From NCBI GenBank assembly GCA_903902035.1, contig CAIUTG010000133.1, positions 1 to 34,605 of the forward strand: 34,605 nt of DNA, written 5' to 3'. Shown here in pieces: positions 31,748 to 34,605 of the stretch. Position numbers and translations under genes: made by a program. How positions within the stretch are numbered: position 1 is the stretch's first letter; each line of letters begins with the position of its first letter. Under the pieces are notes generated by a model that was not told the origin of the DNA, searched no databases, and saw only the letters and a program-made list of their open reading frames with translations. This stretch comes from an uncultured Curvibacter sp. GTDB lineage: Bacteria; Pseudomonadota; Gammaproteobacteria; Burkholderiales; Burkholderiaceae_C.

Positions 31748-34605
31748 ATGAGCCCCGAGCACCCACCCGCCTCCCCAACGCCCTCCGACCCTCGGGGTGC
31801 CGAAGGCGCACGCACTCACGCCGCGCGGCGCTGGCCGCGGCGCCTGGGCTGGGCTGCCCTGGGCCTGTTCGGCTTGCTGCTGGCTTTGTTGGGCAGTCTG
31901 TGGGTTTGGAGCGGCAGTGAAGGCTCGCTGGCCCAAGTACTCAACTGGACTTCGCGCCTGCTGCCCGCCGAGCAGCAACTGCAAGTCAGCGGCGTGCGCG
32001 GCAACCTGCGGCGGGGTGGTCAGATCGCCCAGCTCAGCTGGACCCAGCCCGGCACCCGCGCCACCGTCCACGGGCTGCGCCTGACCTGGAACTGGCAGGA
32101 CCTGCTGCAACGCCAACTGACCCTGAGTGAACTCAGCGCCGACACCCTCGAAGTGCGCAACCACGGCCCCGCCCCGCCCAGCGAGCCTTTACTGGCACTG
32201 AACCTGCCGTTGACCCTTGACGCTGCGTTGCGGCTGGGCCAGCTCAGCCTGCCTGATCAAGGGGGGTTGAGCTTGTCGGGACTGAGCGCGCACTACTACT
32301 ACAACGGCGAGCAACACCTGCTGCAATGGTCGAGCTTGACGCTGGCAGCCGGTCACTACCGTGGCAGCATTCGCCTGCAGGGAGCCGCGCCGATGGCGCT
32401 GCAGGCCCAGCTCGAAGGCGAAATCGCGACCGGCCTGCAGGCCCCCGCACCATCGCAGCTGCAGGCCCGCGCCAGCCTGCAAGGCACGCTGTCGGGCGCG
32501 TCAGCCGAGATTCGGCTGATGGCCCAGCTGCAACCCGGACAAACGGGACCGGCCGCCAGCGCCCACTCAGCCAAAGATGCCATGCAGGCCCAAGCCCAGG
32601 TCGAGGCCCGGCTGCGGCCCTGGGCCGAGCAGGTGCTGCCCGAGGCCCAGGCGCGCTTGAGCCAGATCGACCTCAGCCTGCTGTGGCCCCAGGCCCCGGT
32701 GACGGCCCTGTCAGGCCAACTCGATGTCCAGCCCGGCCACGACGCCAGCCATGCTTGGGAGGCCCGGCTCGAACTGCGCAACCCCCGCGCCGGCCCCTGG
32801 GACCAGCACCGCCTGCCCGTCGACCAGCTCAAAGCGCAAGTGCGCCAACAGACCGACGGTGCTTGGTTCCTCGACCCCGTTGATGTCCGCATCGGCAGCG
32901 GGCAGCTGCACCTGCAGGGTCGCTGGCAACCGGGCAGCGCCACCCCTTGGTTGGCCGAGGCCCGGCTGCAAGCCCTCTCGCCCCAGCGCTTGCACAGCGC
33001 CGCCCCGGCAGCGGCCATCGATGGCCACGCCGCCCTGCGCGCCCTGCCCGGCACGGGCGAGGCGCTGGGATTCGAGTTCGAGCTCCATCCTCATGGTGGC
33101 CCCCGAGCCGAATCGAACCTGACCAAGACCTTGTGGAGCGCGCTGCAATTGCGGCAGGCCAGCGCGCGCGGCCGCTGGCAAGGCCAACAGCTGCAAATCG
33201 ATCGGTTGCAGATCGAATTGACCCAGGCCCAACTGGTCGGCAGCCTGCAATGGGAGCTGACCAGGCAGCAAGGACAGGCCGACCTGAACCTGCAGGCCCC
33301 CGGCCTGCGGGCTCAACTCAAAGGCCAACTGAGCGCCGAACAAGGCCAGGGCCAGTGGCTGGCCCAATTGGACGATGCCGCCGCGCTCACACGCTGGCTG
33401 CGTCAATGGCCCGGCCTGGCAGATCAGGCCCTGCCCAGCCAGGGGCAGGGCCTGAGCGAAGGCCAATGGCAAGGCGGCTGGGGGGCCATGGCCGCCGCCT
33501 GGCAAGGCCGCAGCACACCCCCGCACAGCCAAGCCTTGAGCGTCAATGCCCGCATCGAACTGCCCCGGCTCGACTGGCCGGCCGACCCCACCACGGGCCA
33601 AGCCTTGACGCTGCGCCAACTTCAGCTGCGCCTGGGCGGCACCCTGCCCGGCGCACCCGGCAGCCTGCCCGTCGAATTCAGCCTGGGTGGCGAGGTCAGC
33701 CAGGCCGGGCGCCAGGCCAGCCTGCACCTGAGCGCCCGTGCGGGCCTGGACGAGGCCGATGACAAAGGCAGCTCACGCTGGCAAGCGCGTGTGGACAAAC
33801 TCAGCTTGGCGCTGCAGGAAGGCCGCTCAACCAGCCCCTGGCAGTTGAAGCTGGCCAGCCCGGTCACGCTGGGCCTCAGACACCAGGCTCAGGCCGACCT
33901 GACCGAACTCAGCCTGGCACCCGGCGAAGCCCGCCTGAGCCATGCCGGTGCGCCCGAGCTGGGCCTGCGTTGGCAAAACAGCCAATGGGCCTCGCAACAG
34001 GGGCAAACGCGCTGGTCCACCAGCGGCCAACTGCAAGACCTCACCTTGCCCTGGATTGAACAAATCATGACCTTGGCCCAGGGCGGCACCCCGGCCAGTC
34101 TGGGTGTTTCGGGCGATCTGCGCCTCAACCTTGACTGGCGAGCCAGCACTCAACCGCGCCTGAAAGCCGAGCTGCGCCTGAGCCGCCAGAGCGGCGACCT
34201 GCGACTGCAAGCCGACGACCTGCCATCAGGCGCAAGCCTCGCCGAGGCCCAGCGCAACGCTGGCGTCCGCGTGGCCGAGGCCGTACTGAGCCTGGATGAC
34301 GGGGCCGTCGAGGCCGCACTCCAATGGGACAGCGCGCGCGCCGGCCAGTTGCAGGCCCATTTCGGCACCCGGTTGAGTCAGGGCCTGAACTGGTCGCCCG
34401 ACGCACCGATCAGCGGTTCACTCAATGCCCAGTTGCCCAAACTCGGTGTCTGGTCCCTGCTGGCACCGCCCGGCTGGCGCATGCGCGGCACCCTGGACGC
34501 CCGCGCCACCCTGCAAGGCACTTTGCAAAAGCCCGATTGGCAGGGCGAAATCCACGCCAGCGACCTGGCGCTGCGCTCGGTGGTCGAAGGCGTCGAGTTG
34601 CGCGA
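31748..34605 (+). CDS. tamB: Translocation and assembly module protein TamB, C-terminus outside window
   Basis: Large AsmA-like periplasm-spanning protein that works with TamA in outer-membrane protein insertion and/or lipid transfer. It is absent from the track because no stop lies in the window; from ATG 31748 about 952 codons are open. A Pro-rich cytosolic tail (MSPEHPPASPTPSDPRGAEG) is followed by one membrane anchor (about 38-58, LGWAALGLFGLLLALLGSLW), then long beta-rich, Gln/Leu-rich repeats. Early motifs such as VSGVRGNLRRGG and LTWNWQDLLQRQL and the late ASDLALRSVVEGVEL are typical. The conserved C-terminal DUF490 domain should lie beyond the right edge. Confidence 0.93.
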   Translation, partial: MSPEHPPASPTPSDPRGAEGARTHAARRWPRRLGWAALGLFGLLLALLGSLWVWSGSEGSLAQVLNWTSRLLPAEQQLQVSGVRGNLRRGGQIAQLSWTQPGTRATVHGLRLTWNWQDLLQRQLTLSELSADTLEVRNHGPAPPSEPLLALNLPLTLDAALRLGQLSLPDQGGLSLSGLSAHYYYNGEQHLLQWSSLTLAAGHYRGSIRLQGAAPMALQAQLEGEIATGLQAPAPSQLQARASLQGTLSGASAEIRLMAQLQPGQTGPAASAHSAKDAMQAQAQVEARLRPWAEQVLPEAQARLSQIDLSLLWPQAPVTALSGQLDVQPGHDASHAWEARLELRNPRAGPWDQHRLPVDQLKAQVRQQTDGAWFLDPVDVRIGSGQLHLQGRWQPGSATPWLAEARLQALSPQRLHSAAPAAAIDGHAALRALPGTGEALGFEFELHPHGGPRAESNLTKTLWSALQLRQASARGRWQGQQLQIDRLQIELTQAQLVGSLQWELTRQQGQADLNLQAPGLRAQLKGQLSAEQGQGQWLAQLDDAAALTRWLRQWPGLADQALPSQGQGLSEGQWQGGWGAMAAAWQGRSTPPHSQALSVNARIELPRLDWPADPTTGQALTLRQLQLRLGGTLPGAPGSLPVEFSLGGEVSQAGRQASLHLSARAGLDEADDKGSSRWQARVDKLSLALQEGRSTSPWQLKLASPVTLGLRHQAQADLTELSLAPGEARLSHAGAPELGLRWQNSQWASQQGQTRWSTSGQLQDLTLPWIEQIMTLAQGGTPASLGVSGDLRLNLDWRASTQPRLKAELRLSRQSGDLRLQADDLPSGASLAEAQRNAGVRVAEAVLSLDDGAVEAALQWDSARAGQLQAHFGTRLSQGLNWSPDAPISGSLNAQLPKLGVWSLLAPPGWRMRGTLDARATLQGTLQKPDWQGEIHASDLALRSVVEGVELR

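Noticed and set aside
30543-31811. 422-residue minus-strand ORF
   Set aside because: It is the shadow of tamA, with Gly/Ala/Gln-rich composition and no recognisable domain.
32711-33727. 338-residue minus-strand ORF and other long frames after 32 kb
   Set aside because: They lie opposite or out of frame with tamB, which stays open from 31748 to the window end.
1-34605. tRNA, rRNA, CRISPR arrays, insertion sequences, prophage or toxin-antitoxin genes
   Set aside because: I scanned for these and found no supporting structure or coding signature. There is no gap above about 130 bp between called genes.

Overview
This window looks like core chromosome of a betaproteobacterium, most likely order Burkholderiales, family Comamonadaceae (Limnohabitans/Rhodoferax-like). 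That placement is an inference from gene order and protein character: rhodanese-grxC-secB-gpsA divergent from gpmA-ctpA-moeB; two M16 peptidases with rsmD-coaD divergent from ftsY-rpoH; a long cytochrome c oxidase biogenesis block; and a moderately high GC content. I saw no rRNA, tRNA, CRISPR array, insertion sequence or prophage.

Layout. (1) 1-1913, minus: rhodanese-like protein, grxC, secB and the 5' part of gpsA, which runs off the left edge. (2) 1987-5033, plus: gpmA, an S41 carboxyl-terminal protease and a MoeB/ThiF-type adenylyltransferase. (3) 5034-7226: a two-component regulatory locus with a stand-alone receiver, a convergent NarL-type regulator and a membrane histidine kinase whose last residues are frameshifted. 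(4) 7223-11267, minus: two tandem M16 peptidases (one active, one lacking the zinc motif), rsmD and coaD. (5) 11295-13401, plus: ftsY and rpoH, with a perfect CIRCE operator in front of rpoH. (6) 13414-22506: aerobic respiratory chain genes. coxB (with a fused cytochrome c domain), coxA, a 37-residue protein, ctaG, a DUF2970 protein and coxC form one minus-strand operon. SURF1, a Sco-like membrane protein, ctaA, ctaB and sco1 form a second. A small DUF2909 protein lies between them on plus. (7) 22630-26388: BioC-like methyltransferase, comF, trmL, MaoC-like hydratase, orphan ParA ATPase, DUF1841 protein. (8) 26398-29812: a diheme cytochrome c divergent from a MoxR ATPase / GNAT / VWA operon. 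(9) 29840-34605: a strong terminator, then tamA and a 3'-truncated tamB.

How the genes work together. Region 6 supplies the subunits of a caa3-type cytochrome c oxidase plus its haem A synthesis (ctaB, ctaA), copper delivery (ctaG, sco1 and possibly the second Sco-like protein) and haem insertion (SURF1). The cytochrome c of region 8 could feed electrons to it. Regions 1, 4, 5 and 9 are mostly envelope and protein-export housekeeping (SecB, FtsY, proteases, TamAB).

The most interesting signals are regulatory or small: CIRCE on rpoH; a 9-codon leader overlapping the histidine kinase start; apparent single-base slips in homopolymers in two neighbouring signalling genes; a degenerate Sco paralogue that keeps its metal-ligand pattern; an FNR-like palindrome upstream of coxB; and an intrinsic terminator lying inside the longest tamA reading frame. 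I found no clear evidence of a wholly new system.
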